Source: Psychrobacter raelei
Lineage (GTDB): Bacteria; Pseudomonadota; Gammaproteobacteria; Pseudomonadales; Moraxellaceae
Assembly: GCF_022631235.3 (NCBI RefSeq)
Contig: NZ_CP093310.2
Coordinates: 124,001 to 188,000, forward strand
DNA length: 64,000 nucleotides
Direction of reading: 5' to 3'
Each line of letters starts with the position of its first letter. Within the stretch, counting starts at the first letter, position 1. The position numbers and the translations under genes are program-made. Below are positions 1 through 8,999 of this stretch, piece after piece. Under the pieces are notes generated by a model. That model was not told the DNA's origin and did not search any database. It was given only the letters and a program-made list of their open reading frames with translations.

Positions 1-1305
1 ACCCGGTGATACAAAGGTACAAAGTGCCAAGTCTTCTTCATCAAGCTCTAAAGCACCGAGGTCTACTGCTGAGATGATATCTTCAACAATTAGGGCACGT
101 AGTAATTGGGTTGGCAAATAGTCTTGTGGCATGACTTCCTCGAAGACGCCAATGGGCACCATGGCACGAGGAGAGCCATTTGTGGTCGTGGTAAAGTTGT
201 ATTTTTTGCTCTTAAAAAACTGCGAGATATAAATAGGCAGTTTTGAGAAGCGGTTAAAGCCTGGGCTAAAGAAGTGGAACGCTGGGCGCTCATAGCCTTC
301 TTGTAACACGCTTACTTGGTTATGAAAACGGCCCAAATAAGCGGTGGTGCCAATGGTTTTACGGCCGGACAATACCGAGCCGGTAATAATACGGTTGTCA
401 CCAGAGATTAATTCACCTTGAGTCAGCTGAGTTAACTCGGCACCGCGCTCAGTAAGCACCAGATGTGGCTTGGCCACCGCAGGGCCTGCCAAGCTAATAA
501 GACGGCTGGTATATAAGCGGCCTGTGGTAAACAACTTACCAATGGCAATCACATCTTGAAAGCCAATGGTCCACACCGTGACATCACGGCTGACGGGGTG
601 TAAAAAGTGAATGTGGGTACCGGCATTACCTGCAGGGTGCTTACCTGCAAAAGCATGATATTCGGTGCTGTTGCCAGGCGCTGTTTTGGCGACTTTTGGC
701 AAATTGGCATTGCCGTGATGACACACATAAGTTTTGGGAGATAAGGTCGACAAAACGGCAAGACCATCATCGAAGGCTTGCTGTTCTTGCTGGATAAGCA
801 GCATCGGGTCGAAGGCTAATGGATTGGTATCCATTGCAGTGACGAAGATAGCTTGTGGACGCGCACCAATTTCAGGTGTACGGCTATAAGGGCGAGTACG
901 AAACGCCGTCCATTCACCAGATTTGATTAATTGCGCTTGCACAGCTTCAGCATCTAATCCCGCCAACTCGTTTGAGGCATATTGCTTGAACGTCACCTCA
1001 TTAGCATTTGGGCCAGCATTGGGATCAATCTCAATGACGAGGCTTTCAAATACTCGGCGGTCGCCACGATTAACAGCAACGACTTTACCTGAGGCGGGTG
1101 CGGTGTAGATCACACCAACGCGTTTTTTGTCTTCAAAAACAGGTTGGCCTTTTGTGACAATATCACCTTCTTTAACGTTCATTGTGGGCTTCATACCGAC
1201 ATAGTCGTAGCCCACAAGTGCAACGTGCTTTGGCGAATGCTGGGTGATTTCACTGCTGGGAGCGCCAGCAATGGGCAAATCAAGCCCCTTTTTGATGGTA
1301 ATCAT
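1..1305 (-). CDS. nqrA: Na+-translocating NADH:quinone reductase subunit A (3' end outside window)
   Basis: The minus-strand frame opens with ATG at 1305 (MITIKKGLDLPIAGAP) and runs without a stop through base 1, giving 435 residues that end ...CTFVSPG. NqrA is usually about 445-450 residues, so only a short C-terminal piece is missing. NqrA is the cytoplasmic subunit of the six-subunit Na+-NQR complex, which passes electrons from NADH to ubiquinone and pumps sodium. The N-terminal biotinyl/lipoyl-like half (VKEGDIVTKGQPVF, then YTAPASGKVVAVNRGDRR) and the later GSVLSGR segment are typical. nqrB-F would be expected beyond the left edge. A GGAATAAG-like sequence precedes the start. Identity is firm from motif recognition; the true C-terminus cannot be seen. 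Confidence 0.95.
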   Translation of the reverse strand, partial: MITIKKGLDLPIAGAPSSEITQHSPKHVALVGYDYVGMKPTMNVKEGDIVTKGQPVFEDKKRVGVIYTAPASGKVVAVNRGDRRVFESLVIEIDPNAGPNANEVTFKQYASNELAGLDAEAVQAQLIKSGEWTAFRTRPYSRTPEIGARPQAIFVTAMDTNPLAFDPMLLIQQEQQAFDDGLAVLSTLSPKTYVCHHGNANLPKVAKTAPGNSTEYHAFAGKHPAGNAGTHIHFLHPVSRDVTVWTIGFQDVIAIGKLFTTGRLYTSRLISLAGPAVAKPHLVLTERGAELTQLTQGELISGDNRIITGSVLSGRKTIGTTAYLGRFHNQVSVLQEGYERPAFHFFSPGFNRFSKLPIYISQFFKSKKYNFTTTTNGSPRAMVPIGVFEEVMPQDYLPTQLLRALIVEDIISAVDLGALELDEEDLALCTFVSPG

Positions 1306-1694
1306 AAGCGAACTTATTCCATAAGCGAAGAAAGGCCAGACGTCCTGTCGGGTTTGCACAAGTCAAGAACGGCGCAGTGACCGAGATATGATCTTGCAAA
1401 GATAAGATGTAGCAGCAGTACGACAAAAACGCACTTCAGAACTATAAAACCCGCGAGATTTAGGAAAAATGCTTACGAATAGTTATACCTGTGCTAACCT
1501 CTTAGCATAGAAGACAGTGGCGACTGGCTACCAAAATACATATACAATATAACCTAGGATTATACGTTAAATTACCCTAAAATTGCCAGTATGTTTGCTA
1601 ATTTAAGCAGTTTGAGGCTACAAATGTAACCTAAAAATGCTTTTTACTCACCCTATATTTTTCCTCGCTTACTATTTAAGCTAAGGCCTTTGAT
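1306..1694. other. Intergenic region between divergent nqrA and hisA
   Basis: This AT-rich, stop-rich 389-bp stretch must hold the divergent promoters of nqrA (leftward) and hisA (rightward). A TATAAT-like hexamer reads leftward at 1559-1564 but has no convincing -35 partner. No RNA gene, repeat or credible small ORF was seen. Confidence 0.5.
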
Positions 1695-2474
1695 ATGCGT
1701 ACTCAATCTCCTTTTACCCAAAATACCGATGTAACGACCGCTGTGGCACCACTTCTTATTCCTGCCATTGATCTAAAAGATGGCAAGTGCGTGCGTCTTA
1801 AGCAAGGCCGTATGGAAGATGACACAGTATTTTCTGACGACCCTGTGGCGATGGCCACTCGCTGGGTGAATGAGGGTGCCCGTCGTTTGCATTTGGTGGA
1901 TCTAAACGGTGCCTTTGATGGTGTGCCGGTGCACAAAGATGTGGTGATGCAAATCGCTAAGGCGCATCCGAACCTACCTGTACAGCTTGGCGGCGGTGTA
2001 CGCAGCCTACAGACCATTGAGCATTATCTGGCTGCGGGACTGACCTATATTATTATCGGTACCAAGGCGGTTGAAAACCCCGAGTTTGTGGAAGAGGCTT
2101 GCCGAGAGTTTGCCGGTCATATCATCGTCGGCATTGATGCCAAAGACGGCATGGTTGCTACCCATGGCTGGGCCAATGTCACCGATACTAAGGCCACTGA
2201 GCTTGCTAAGCGCTTTGCTGATGCTGGCGTATCTTCTATCGTATATACCGATATTGCGCGTGATGGCATGATGCAAGGCGTGAACGTCGAGCAAACCGTG
2301 AATTTGGCCCGTGTTGGTGGTCTGCCGGTTATCGCATCAGGCGGCGTGACTGATATGAAAGACATTGAGCTGCTAAAACCCTATGGCGACTGCATTGAGG
2401 GTATCATTACAGGCCGGGCTATTTATGAAGGCACCCTAGATTTGGGCGAGGCTCAGGCTTATTTGGATAAGTAG
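1695..2474 (+). CDS. hisA: Phosphoribosylformimino-5-aminoimidazole carboxamide ribotide isomerase
   Basis: HisA catalyses the fourth step of histidine synthesis, the Amadori-type isomerisation of ProFAR to PRFAR, as a cytoplasmic TIM barrel. The family signature [18 protein letters not shown] starts near residue 23 and carries the first catalytic Asp. The second phosphate-binding half is visible as [12 protein letters not shown] and later IASGGV and [11 protein letters not shown]. At 259 residues it is about 15 longer than usual, the excess being an N-terminal tail ([15 protein letters not shown]). This start is supported by AAGG about 8 bases upstream. No other his gene is adjacent, so it is separated from hisF/hisH, at least inside this window. 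The next gene follows after 73 bases. Confidence 0.95.
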   Translation: MRTQSPFTQNTDVTTAVAPLLIPAIDLKDGKCVRLKQGRMEDDTVFSDDPVAMATRWVNEGARRLHLVDLNGAFDGVPVHKDVVMQIAKAHPNLPVQLGGGVRSLQTIEHYLAAGLTYIIIGTKAVENPEFVEEACREFAGHIIVGIDAKDGMVATHGWANVTDTKATELAKRFADAGVSSIVYTDIARDGMMQGVNVEQTVNLARVGGLPVIASGGVTDMKDIELLKPYGDCIEGIITGRAIYEGTLDLGEAQAYLDK

Positions 2475-2547
2475 TGTACCCCATAGCCCAGTAGATATTC
2501 AGATAAGCAGACCCTCAACCTAAAAACATCAGAGTAACCGGAGAACA

Positions 2548-4260
2548 ATGCCCTTTTTTTTAAAGCTGTCTCATAGCCACCGCACCACTGAATCTGGCTT
2601 GCGCCTAAAACCCATCACCGCTGATAGGGGCAGGCTAGGGGCTGTGATGCTCCTTGTTAGTGCATGGCTATGGTGCTTGCCGGCGCAAGCGCTAACTGAA
2701 GCAGAGCAGCAAGGTACTAACAGTGAGGCCTCAAGCGTCAGTGCCGAGCCGGTGGAGAGTAATCAAGAGATTGAGCAGCAACCGGTGGACTCAGATAAGC
2801 CAGACATAGCTGAGACACCGGGTGCGGTCAATGTGCCTACCGCGGGCAATATAACCGACAAAGACACCGTGATTGCCACCAAGCCTGATCAGGTCAATGA
2901 TCAAGATATCAAGCAGCGCATTAGCGGTATCTACTCTGAGATTGAAGGATTAAAAGCGCTTAGCGTTACGGTTAGCCAAGGTGTGGTCAGTATATCGGGT
3001 GAAGTGCCCAATGAAAAAAAGGCGCAGCAAGCCATTAGCTTAGCCAATAGGGTCAACGATGTGGTGGCCGTCGAGGACCGCATTAGTCGTACGCTGGATG
3101 TGCAAGACAATGTCACGCCGGTAATTAGTTCGCTAAACCAGCAAATCCGTGCTTTTATCCAGGCGTTACCGCTGCTGGTAGTGGCCATTTTAGTGTTTGC
3201 TGCGGTGGTCTGGTTTGGGTCTTGGCTGGCACGGCGTGAGTCGCTATGGCAGCGCATCACTCCCAATCCCTTTATTGCCGAACTGCTGGCACAAACGGTT
3301 AAGGTGCTGTTCTTTGTTATTGCGCTGTTGCTCGGCTTAAGCCTGATGGGGGCTGAGGCCATCATTGGCACCTTGCTCGGAGGTGCCGGTGTTATCGGTA
3401 TTGCAGTGGGCTTTGCAGTAAAAGACACCATTGAGAACTATATTGCCTCTTTGATGCTCAGTATCCGTCAGCCCTTTCAGGCGCGAGATTTGGTCAGTAT
3501 TAATGGTCAGCAAGGCATTGTGGTACGTCTGACCAGTCGGGCCACCATTTTGATGACCTCAGATGGCAATCAATTGCGGTTGCCAAATTCAGAGGTGTTT
3601 AAAGGTACTATCTTAAACTACACCAAAAACCCCGAGCGCCGCTTTACCTTTCAGTTGGGCGTCGATGCTAATGATGACCCCTTAGCAGCAATCAAGGTAG
3701 GCTTAGAGGCAGTTAACAGTCTGGATTTCGTCCTTGATAACCCAAAAGCTGTGTGCATTATTACTGAAGTCGGCGACTCCAATATCATGCTTGAATTTCA
3801 AGTATGGGTCGATCAAACCGATACCGATATCATGAAAGCTCGTAGTATCGCTATTCGTGAAGCCAAGCATGCTCTTGAGGACCATGGCTTTAGCTTACCT
3901 GAACCGATTTATCGGTTGCGCTTTAACCAAGATGTAGAGCATGCCATCATGCAATTGCATAGCGCCTTATCCGGTGAATCAGCAGAGTCTACTGAATATG
4001 ACAACAGCTTTGTGGCAAATAACCCTAAGCTGATTGAAGCGCTGAGCAAACAAATAGCGGCACTCAATAATCAAGCCAAACCAGATACCGTACAAAAAGA
4101 GCAAGCCAAGCAGCGCGCCAAGCAGATACTGGGTGATAAGGCGGTCAAAGAGATCTTTGATGCCAAGCCTGATCCAAAATTGATGCAAAAAGTAGAAGAG
4201 GAAATCCAAGACCACAGCGGTGATAAAGACTTATTAGATGGTAATAGTCCGCAAGAGTAA
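2548..4260 (+). CDS. BON-domain MscS-family mechanosensitive channel
   Basis: The 570-residue protein is a small-conductance mechanosensitive channel in the inner membrane, expected to open under hypo-osmotic stress. In order it has a long-n-region signal peptide ending near LPAQA (about residue 48), a Ser/Glu/Asp-rich linker, and a BON domain (about 120-180, with the core VTVSQGVVSISGEVPN). Hydrophobic segments follow from about 200, then the Gly/Ala-rich pore helix (GTLLGGAGVIGIAVGFAVKD) and the MscS beta and alpha/beta vestibule (INGQQGIVVRLTSR, LPNSEVFKG). The last 100 residues are a charged, Lys/Glu/Gln-rich tail that may form a coiled coil. GGAG six bases before ATG 2548 fixes the start. 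The BON domain is presumably periplasmic; its ligand is unknown. Confidence 0.88.
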   Translation: MPFFLKLSHSHRTTESGLRLKPITADRGRLGAVMLLVSAWLWCLPAQALTEAEQQGTNSEASSVSAEPVESNQEIEQQPVDSDKPDIAETPGAVNVPTAGNITDKDTVIATKPDQVNDQDIKQRISGIYSEIEGLKALSVTVSQGVVSISGEVPNEKKAQQAISLANRVNDVVAVEDRISRTLDVQDNVTPVISSLNQQIRAFIQALPLLVVAILVFAAVVWFGSWLARRESLWQRITPNPFIAELLAQTVKVLFFVIALLLGLSLMGAEAIIGTLLGGAGVIGIAVGFAVKDTIENYIASLMLSIRQPFQARDLVSINGQQGIVVRLTSRATILMTSDGNQLRLPNSEVFKGTILNYTKNPERRFTFQLGVDANDDPLAAIKVGLEAVNSLDFVLDNPKAVCIITEVGDSNIMLEFQVWVDQTDTDIMKARSIAIREAKHALEDHGFSLPEPIYRLRFNQDVEHAIMQLHSALSGESAESTEYDNSFVANNPKLIEALSKQIAALNNQAKPDTVQKEQAKQRAKQILGDKAVKEIFDAKPDPKLMQKVEEEIQDHSGDKDLLDGNSPQE

Positions 4261-4275
4261 GCCGTTGTCATTTGA

Positions 4276-4313
4276 ATGTACAGTCAACACCTTCATGTAC
4301 AGTCAACACCTTA
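4276..4313. repeat. 19-bp direct tandem repeat, two copies
   Basis: Units at 4276-4294 and 4295-4313 share 18 of 19 bases (ATGTACAGTCAACACCTT plus one variable base). They lie 15 bases after the stop codon of the MscS gene and before its terminator. Confidence 0.9.
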
Positions 4314-4328
4314 ATATACCGTCAGAAC

Positions 4329-4371
4329 CAAAAAAAAGCTGAGCTCCCATATCGGGGCTCAGCTTTTTTTG
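4329..4371. terminator. Bidirectional rho-independent terminator
   Basis: The stem AAGCTGAGC(TCCC)/GGGGCTCAGCTT is flanked by an A-run on the left and a T-run on the right. It can therefore end both the rightward MscS transcript and the leftward oxidase transcript, which converge here. Confidence 0.9.
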
Positions 4372-4412
4372 GTATTCACACCTATAGGCTTTTAGCGCTT
4401 AATTATCAGCTC

Positions 4413-5681
4413 TTAGCCATTATAAGTGTCGTATTTCTCATTCTCACCAACGATATCAATGTAGCTTGGGTTTAAATCAGACAGTTTGGCCGCACCACTA
4501 AGTAGCATGGCTGTTTTTAAATCTTGCTCTAAGAACTCAAGCACTGACTGAACGCCTTGCGCGCCGCCTAAGCCTAGACCATATAATACTGGACGACCAA
4601 CGGCCACAGCATCTGCACCCATTGCCAAAGCACGTACAACATCAATACCACGGCGTACACCACCATCTAAAATGATAGGCACACGGTTGTTTACAACCTT
4701 AGCAATGGCCGGTAGCGCAGTCATACTGGCAGGTACACCATCGATTTGACGACCACCATGGTTGGATACTTGGATGGCATCGGCGCCGGCACGGATAAAT
4801 TTATCCGCATCATCAGGGCGTAAAATACCTTTAACAACGACAGGTAGACCGGTGAAGCTCTTGATGAACTTAATGTCTTTGGTGGTTAAAGAGGTTTTTT
4901 GATCAAAGAAGTTACCAAAGCCGCCTTTTTTCGGATCATGGTTACCGAAGTTTTTGTCAGGACGGAATGGGCTGCCCATCGCTTTAAAGTTATCAGGCTG
5001 ACCTGGGCCTAAGGCATCGGCAGTCAAGATGATGGCTGAGTAACCTGCTTTTTTGGCACGAGTAAGTAGCTGACGTGTCACAGCTTCATCATTGTTGTAG
5101 TACAACTGGAACCATTTTGGACCAGTTGTGGCACTTGCAATCTCTTCTAACGTGGCATTTGAGGCCCCAGAAGAGCAATATAAAGTTTTGGCTAGGCCGG
5201 CACCACGTGAGGTATCTTGCTCAGCTTTTTCATGCACCATAGCATGAGCACCCATTGGCGCAACCATGATGGGTGAGTTTAAATCTAAGCCCAATAGGCG
5301 GGTTTTGATATTAATGTCATTATTTGATAGACCGACCAAGCGCTTAGCTGCGATACGATAGTCGTTAAAAGCACGGCGGTTTTCACGTAAGGTCCATTCT
5401 TCACCAGCTGCCCCTGATACGAATTCATAGCCGGCTCTAGGAATGACGGCACGCGCTTCAACTTCCAAGCGGTCTAGACTGATGACGTTTAATTTCTTTT
5501 CTGCGGTGCTGGCAAGATAGGGCGCAGGTGGCGTCTTGGCATCATTCGCCGCCGCAAACACTTGAGTGCTCATTAACGGTAGGGCAGTGGCGCTTAGACC
5601 AATACCGGCAGCGCCGATTAGCTGACGTCTGGAAAGTGATTTGTTAGCCAACGCTTCAGCTGATTTGTTAGAAGTTGTCAT
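4413..5681 (-). CDS. FMN-dependent alpha-hydroxy-acid dehydrogenase/oxidase with Tat signal
   Basis: The 422-residue protein belongs to the family of L-lactate dehydrogenase LldD, lactate oxidase and glycolate oxidase, which oxidise 2-hydroxyacids with FMN. The catalytic motif SNHGGRQ, the FMN-phosphate loop (DGGVRRG) and GADAVAVGRP are present. Unusually, it begins with a twin-arginine signal (SRRQLIGAAGIG, then a hydrophobic stretch ending TQVFAA at about residue 45). This suggests export of the folded flavoprotein to the periplasm. The start has a strong GAGGATACTATC ribosome site. It is divergent from an exported metallo-hydrolase. Lactate is the default guess for substrate, but mandelate or another hydroxy acid is equally possible from sequence alone. 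Confidence 0.85.
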   Translation of the reverse strand: MTTSNKSAEALANKSLSRRQLIGAAGIGLSATALPLMSTQVFAAANDAKTPPAPYLASTAEKKLNVISLDRLEVEARAVIPRAGYEFVSGAAGEEWTLRENRRAFNDYRIAAKRLVGLSNNDINIKTRLLGLDLNSPIMVAPMGAHAMVHEKAEQDTSRGAGLAKTLYCSSGASNATLEEIASATTGPKWFQLYYNNDEAVTRQLLTRAKKAGYSAIILTADALGPGQPDNFKAMGSPFRPDKNFGNHDPKKGGFGNFFDQKTSLTTKDIKFIKSFTGLPVVVKGILRPDDADKFIRAGADAIQVSNHGGRQIDGVPASMTALPAIAKVVNNRVPIILDGGVRRGIDVVRALAMGADAVAVGRPVLYGLGLGGAQGVQSVLEFLEQDLKTAMLLSGAAKLSDLNPSYIDIVGENEKYDTYNG

Positions 5682-6196
5682 GATAGTATCCTCAAATTAG
5701 GTAAAAAACCAAGGTTAAAGGTTTATTAAACAAGCATAAAACAGCTGTTAGGTTACGCTGTCAAAGGGGTGTAATCATTTACTTAGCAATTTATTATAAT
5801 CCTTATAACTAACGCTTTTATATTTTTCTAGGCGTCTTTTCAGCAAGCTGAAAACTCAGTTATTCGGTATAAGGGATATATTATGCTTAGGTTTTTATTT
5901 TACCTTGTATAAACAATCCTTGCACTATGTTAAATTTTATTAATGAAAGATTGCTGATATAATAGAGTAACAAATCTATAGACCTTTTACCACAAGGTAT
6001 AAGCTCTAAAATCTTTATTAATCCATCTATATTTTTTTACAAAAGTTAATCATAAGTTACTTAATGAATCACAAGTTAACATAATGAAATAAAACTTCAG
6101 GAATTAAACACACTAAGATATAGTCTACATTATAAGTTAAAGATTATGAGTAGTGGTTTAATTTCATTACCTATTATAAAATTTTGGAGGTTTATT
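5682..6196. other. AT-rich divergent promoter region
   Basis: This is 515 bp of strongly AT-rich sequence between two divergent genes for exported enzymes. The only clear site is an extended -10 at 5955-5963 reading rightward. No RNA gene or credible small ORF was found. A TATGTTAAAT string at 5926-5935 resembles half of a dif site but has no partner arm. Confidence 0.5.
5955..5963 (+). promoter_or_regulatory. Extended -10 promoter element
   Basis: TGATATAAT matches the extended -10 (TGnTATAAT) exactly, but the -35 region (TTTTAT at the 17-bp spacing) is poor. It lies about 234 bases upstream of the metallo-hydrolase start, so the leader would be long. This is prediction only. Confidence 0.4.
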
Positions 6197-7150
6197 ATGA
6201 GTTTTTTGAAAAAATCTATGTTGGCATTGGCAGGGTTAACCTTGTCATTGGCTGCAACAGCGGCCTCGGATACCGGAGTGGCGGTTGATAAGTCGAAGAT
6301 TGGTGCACGTCCTGTGTTGCCTGACTTTACTGTAGGCATGTGTGATGATGCGGCACCTACTCTCGTGCATCTAAAAGACAACTTATATCGCCATACCAAC
6401 GGCAAAGGTTTGGCCGTGCACAGTGGCATCGTTATGATTACCGATGAAGGTGCTTTGGTTGTTGATGCCGGCGCGACTTGTGCGGCTGAATGGTTAAATA
6501 AAGAGATTAATGAGCGCTTTAAAGTACCCGTCAAATATGTGGTAGTGACTCATGCTCATGCTGACCATATGGCTGGAACGGATGTGTTTCAAAGAGCAGG
6601 TGCAACAGTGGTCGCTAATCAGCGTGCACTTGAGCCAATTATTGGTGAAAAACTACCTTATGCCGTGCCAGATAAAGTCTTTGACAAGGACATGAGCATT
6701 ACTTTGGGCGGCGAAAAAGTAGAGCTACATCACGTAGCGCCAAGCCACTCAGACAGCATGACCATGGTGTTATTCCCCCGTCAGAAAGCGCTACAATGTA
6801 CCGACGTGTGTCAGCATAAGACCATGCCATACAATGACTTCTTAGACTTTTATTATCCAGGCTGGATTGATACTTTAGATTGGGTAGTGGCTCAAGATGT
6901 GGATATCATTGATATTGGTCACTACACCCCAGCCACTAAAGCGGATCAAGTGGCCTTACGCAACTATATGGTAGATTTGCATCAACAAGTACTCGACTTA
7001 ACCCGTAGAGGCCAGACTTGGGATCAGTTATATCGTAACGTAAAATTTAGTCCTGAAGTACAAGAGTGGACTAACTTTAGTAACATGAAAACCCTAAATG
7101 TCCTAGGTATGCACCGCTGGGTAACGAACCATCGCCGTGGTATGTGGTAG
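6197..7150 (+). CDS. Exported metallo-beta-lactamase-fold hydrolase
   Basis: The protein is 317 residues from ATG 6197. GGAGG sits 6 bases upstream of that ATG, so an in-frame start at 6146 is unlikely. A Sec signal peptide (FLKKSMLALAGLTLSLAATAA) is followed by an MBL fold. The zinc ligands are visible: HAHADH (His119, His121, Asp123, His124), a later His in APSHSDS, an Asp in QCTDVCQ and a His in DIGHYTP. It is therefore a periplasmic binuclear zinc hydrolase. The sequence does not tell whether it is a lactamase, a lactonase or another hydrolase; it looks closer to the generic SoxH/quinoprotein-relay type MBL proteins than to classical carbapenemases. It stands alone, with its own terminator downstream. 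Confidence 0.85.
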   Translation: MSFLKKSMLALAGLTLSLAATAASDTGVAVDKSKIGARPVLPDFTVGMCDDAAPTLVHLKDNLYRHTNGKGLAVHSGIVMITDEGALVVDAGATCAAEWLNKEINERFKVPVKYVVVTHAHADHMAGTDVFQRAGATVVANQRALEPIIGEKLPYAVPDKVFDKDMSITLGGEKVELHHVAPSHSDSMTMVLFPRQKALQCTDVCQHKTMPYNDFLDFYYPGWIDTLDWVVAQDVDIIDIGHYTPATKADQVALRNYMVDLHQQVLDLTRRGQTWDQLYRNVKFSPEVQEWTNFSNMKTLNVLGMHRWVTNHRRGMW

Positions 7151-7223
7151 GCCACCTCTATAATTAAAATCTAAGTGATAAAGACTTATCGTCTATCACC
7201 TTAACGCTACAATATCGAAAACT

Positions 7224-7259
7224 AAAAAAGACGGGTATCGGTTAGGCCCGTCTTTTTTT
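7224..7259 (+). terminator. Rho-independent terminator after the MBL hydrolase gene
   Basis: The stem AAAAGACGGG/CCCGTCTTTT with an 11-base loop is followed by a T-run, 73 bases past the stop codon. Confidence 0.9.
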
Positions 7260-7552
7260 GTGTCTAAAATTTGTCTGAACAAAGAGTAGGTATGAGCTAT
7301 GTCAAATTTTACTTAACCTTTGTTAATCATATATTAATATAACTACCACATTTTTTTGCAAAAAAAACAATAAAACTCAGCTATCTTATTTATTAACCTT
7401 CGCCGTAAAAGAACCCATTTAACGTATCTAATTATAGTTAGTTTTAGATTAGGGGTGACTTTAGGGAGGGCGGATGTCAATTAAATGCCCATAAACGAAT
7501 AACTCACAACTTAATAATCAGCAATCAATAAATAAATAAAAAGGCAAATACC
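7260..7552. other. Intergenic region before the beta-helix gene
   Basis: Together with the terminator this makes a 402-bp gene-free stretch. It is AT-rich with many A and T runs. No RNA gene, repeat or convincing promoter was seen. Confidence 0.4.
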
Positions 7553-8857
7553 ATGAGTCACATTACAACTTACAATGAATTAGTCCAAGCAGTCATGAAA
7601 GGTGAACAAGAGCTGGTCATCGGCCGAAGCATCTTGGTTAGTAGCTCGTTTACCTTAGCCCCTAATGTGATATTGCGAGGTGAGGCACAAGAAAACGGCG
7701 AGCTGCCAACCTTATCGTTTTCGCGTACCGATGGTATTGCCTTAACCAAGAATAACCACATCAAAGACTTAAACATTCAGGCCGATGCCTCACACCGTGC
7801 TATTTATAACATCTTGCAAGAACAAGATTTGGGCAGCTTTCAATTTGAAAATCTAGGCCTAGTCGGGCAATTGTCATTCATCACCCGTCCAGGTACTAAG
7901 TCGGCCAAGGTCAGCATTAAAGATGTAGACATTATCGCCTGTGATGCGCGCCATTACCCAGAGCAGCCGCAAAAGTACGGCGTCAATGTGCTTCAAGGTG
8001 CGCTGACTGTGTATAACTTTAATAGCGAAAAAGACAGCCGGATTGATTTAACGATAGACAATATTACGATTGGTCGTAAAAATGCCCCTGTATTAGGCTC
8101 AGGCTTATTTGTTTCAGGCTTTGGTGATGAGGGTGGTACGGTTGTGGCTGATCGCATTACCACCGGTGCGGTGTATTCAAATGGTAAATTGCCGTTTGGC
8201 GTACCCGATATCATTACTGCCGCAATCTTTATTGTCTATGGCGCCACTGTCAAACAGCTCACCCATAATGAGACCATCGTAACTTATGGCGTTAGCGATA
8301 TGGTGTTAGATACTTGGGGACATGTGGATAACTGGCTGTCAGAAAAAGATGTTATCTCGTACGGCCCAAGCGGTATAGGGTTCGTAAACTTCGGTACTGT
8401 GGGTAACTTTGTGGTAAAAGGCGATGTGAAGACTTATGGTCTAGGGGCACGTGGTTATAACCAGTATGATGGGACAGTGGATAATATCGAATTTGGCAGC
8501 ATCGAAACCTTCGGCGATGGCTCAATTGGTATTCAGTTAAGCCGTAAAATTGGCAAGCTGACTGTGCACCGTGATGTGATTACCCACGGTGGTGAAGGCC
8601 AGTCACTGGTGAAAGGGGTATTATCTACCCTAAAAGCCATTGGCTTATCGGTTAAAGAGGGCGGAGAAGCTGAGCAAATTAATATTGGTGGTAATTTAGA
8701 GACCCAAGGCAATGAGGTAAATACAGTAGAAGTTAATAAGGGCGGTAAAATTCATGCCATACAAGTGGGCGGTGGGATTGTTGCCAAAGGCGAGAAAAGC
8801 AAACGCCTAGACATCGAAGACGGTGCAGACGTACCTGAGTCTTTAAAAGAGGCTTAA
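7553..8857 (+). CDS. Predicted parallel beta-helix protein of unknown function
   Basis: This 434-residue protein is not recognised as a named family. It has no signal peptide and no membrane segment, so it is probably cytoplasmic. From about residue 40 to 420 it shows repeating short strands with Gly/Asn/Asp turns and hydrophobic stacks (ASHRAIYN, DLTIDNITIG, KQLTHNETIVTYGVS, VGNFVVKGDVKTYG, NIGGNLETQGNEV). This is the pattern of right-handed beta-helix (pectin-lyase-like) folds. Several coils repeat a theme of verb-like strand, then D/N, then V/I, then TYG or THG. No catalytic Asp or Arg set of pectate lyases was identified. It has its own upstream region; an oxidoreductase gene follows in the same direction after 142 bases. 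Its role is unknown. Confidence 0.7.
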   Translation: MSHITTYNELVQAVMKGEQELVIGRSILVSSSFTLAPNVILRGEAQENGELPTLSFSRTDGIALTKNNHIKDLNIQADASHRAIYNILQEQDLGSFQFENLGLVGQLSFITRPGTKSAKVSIKDVDIIACDARHYPEQPQKYGVNVLQGALTVYNFNSEKDSRIDLTIDNITIGRKNAPVLGSGLFVSGFGDEGGTVVADRITTGAVYSNGKLPFGVPDIITAAIFIVYGATVKQLTHNETIVTYGVSDMVLDTWGHVDNWLSEKDVISYGPSGIGFVNFGTVGNFVVKGDVKTYGLGARGYNQYDGTVDNIEFGSIETFGDGSIGIQLSRKIGKLTVHRDVITHGGEGQSLVKGVLSTLKAIGLSVKEGGEAEQINIGGNLETQGNEVNTVEVNKGGKIHAIQVGGGIVAKGEKSKRLDIEDGADVPESLKEA

Positions 8858-8999
8858 TGCAGACATTGTAGTGATGCTTTAGGCAAGGTGGCAGTCAAGA
8901 TGGCATCGATATACAGAGTTAGGCTAGAGTTCTTAGCGTAACGGTATTATGCTGTACGACTACCACTCACTAAAGCAATAACAATACAAGGAGTATGTC

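Noticed and set aside
1144..1380. Plus-strand frame across the nqrA start
   Set aside because: It is antisense to the well-supported nqrA coding sequence and lacks protein character.
5911..5935. Possible dif site (TATGTTAAAT half-site)
   Set aside because: Only one XerD-like arm is similar; the other arm and central region do not match the gammaproteobacterial dif pattern. A parS site 4.5 kb away also argues for an origin-proximal, not terminus, location.
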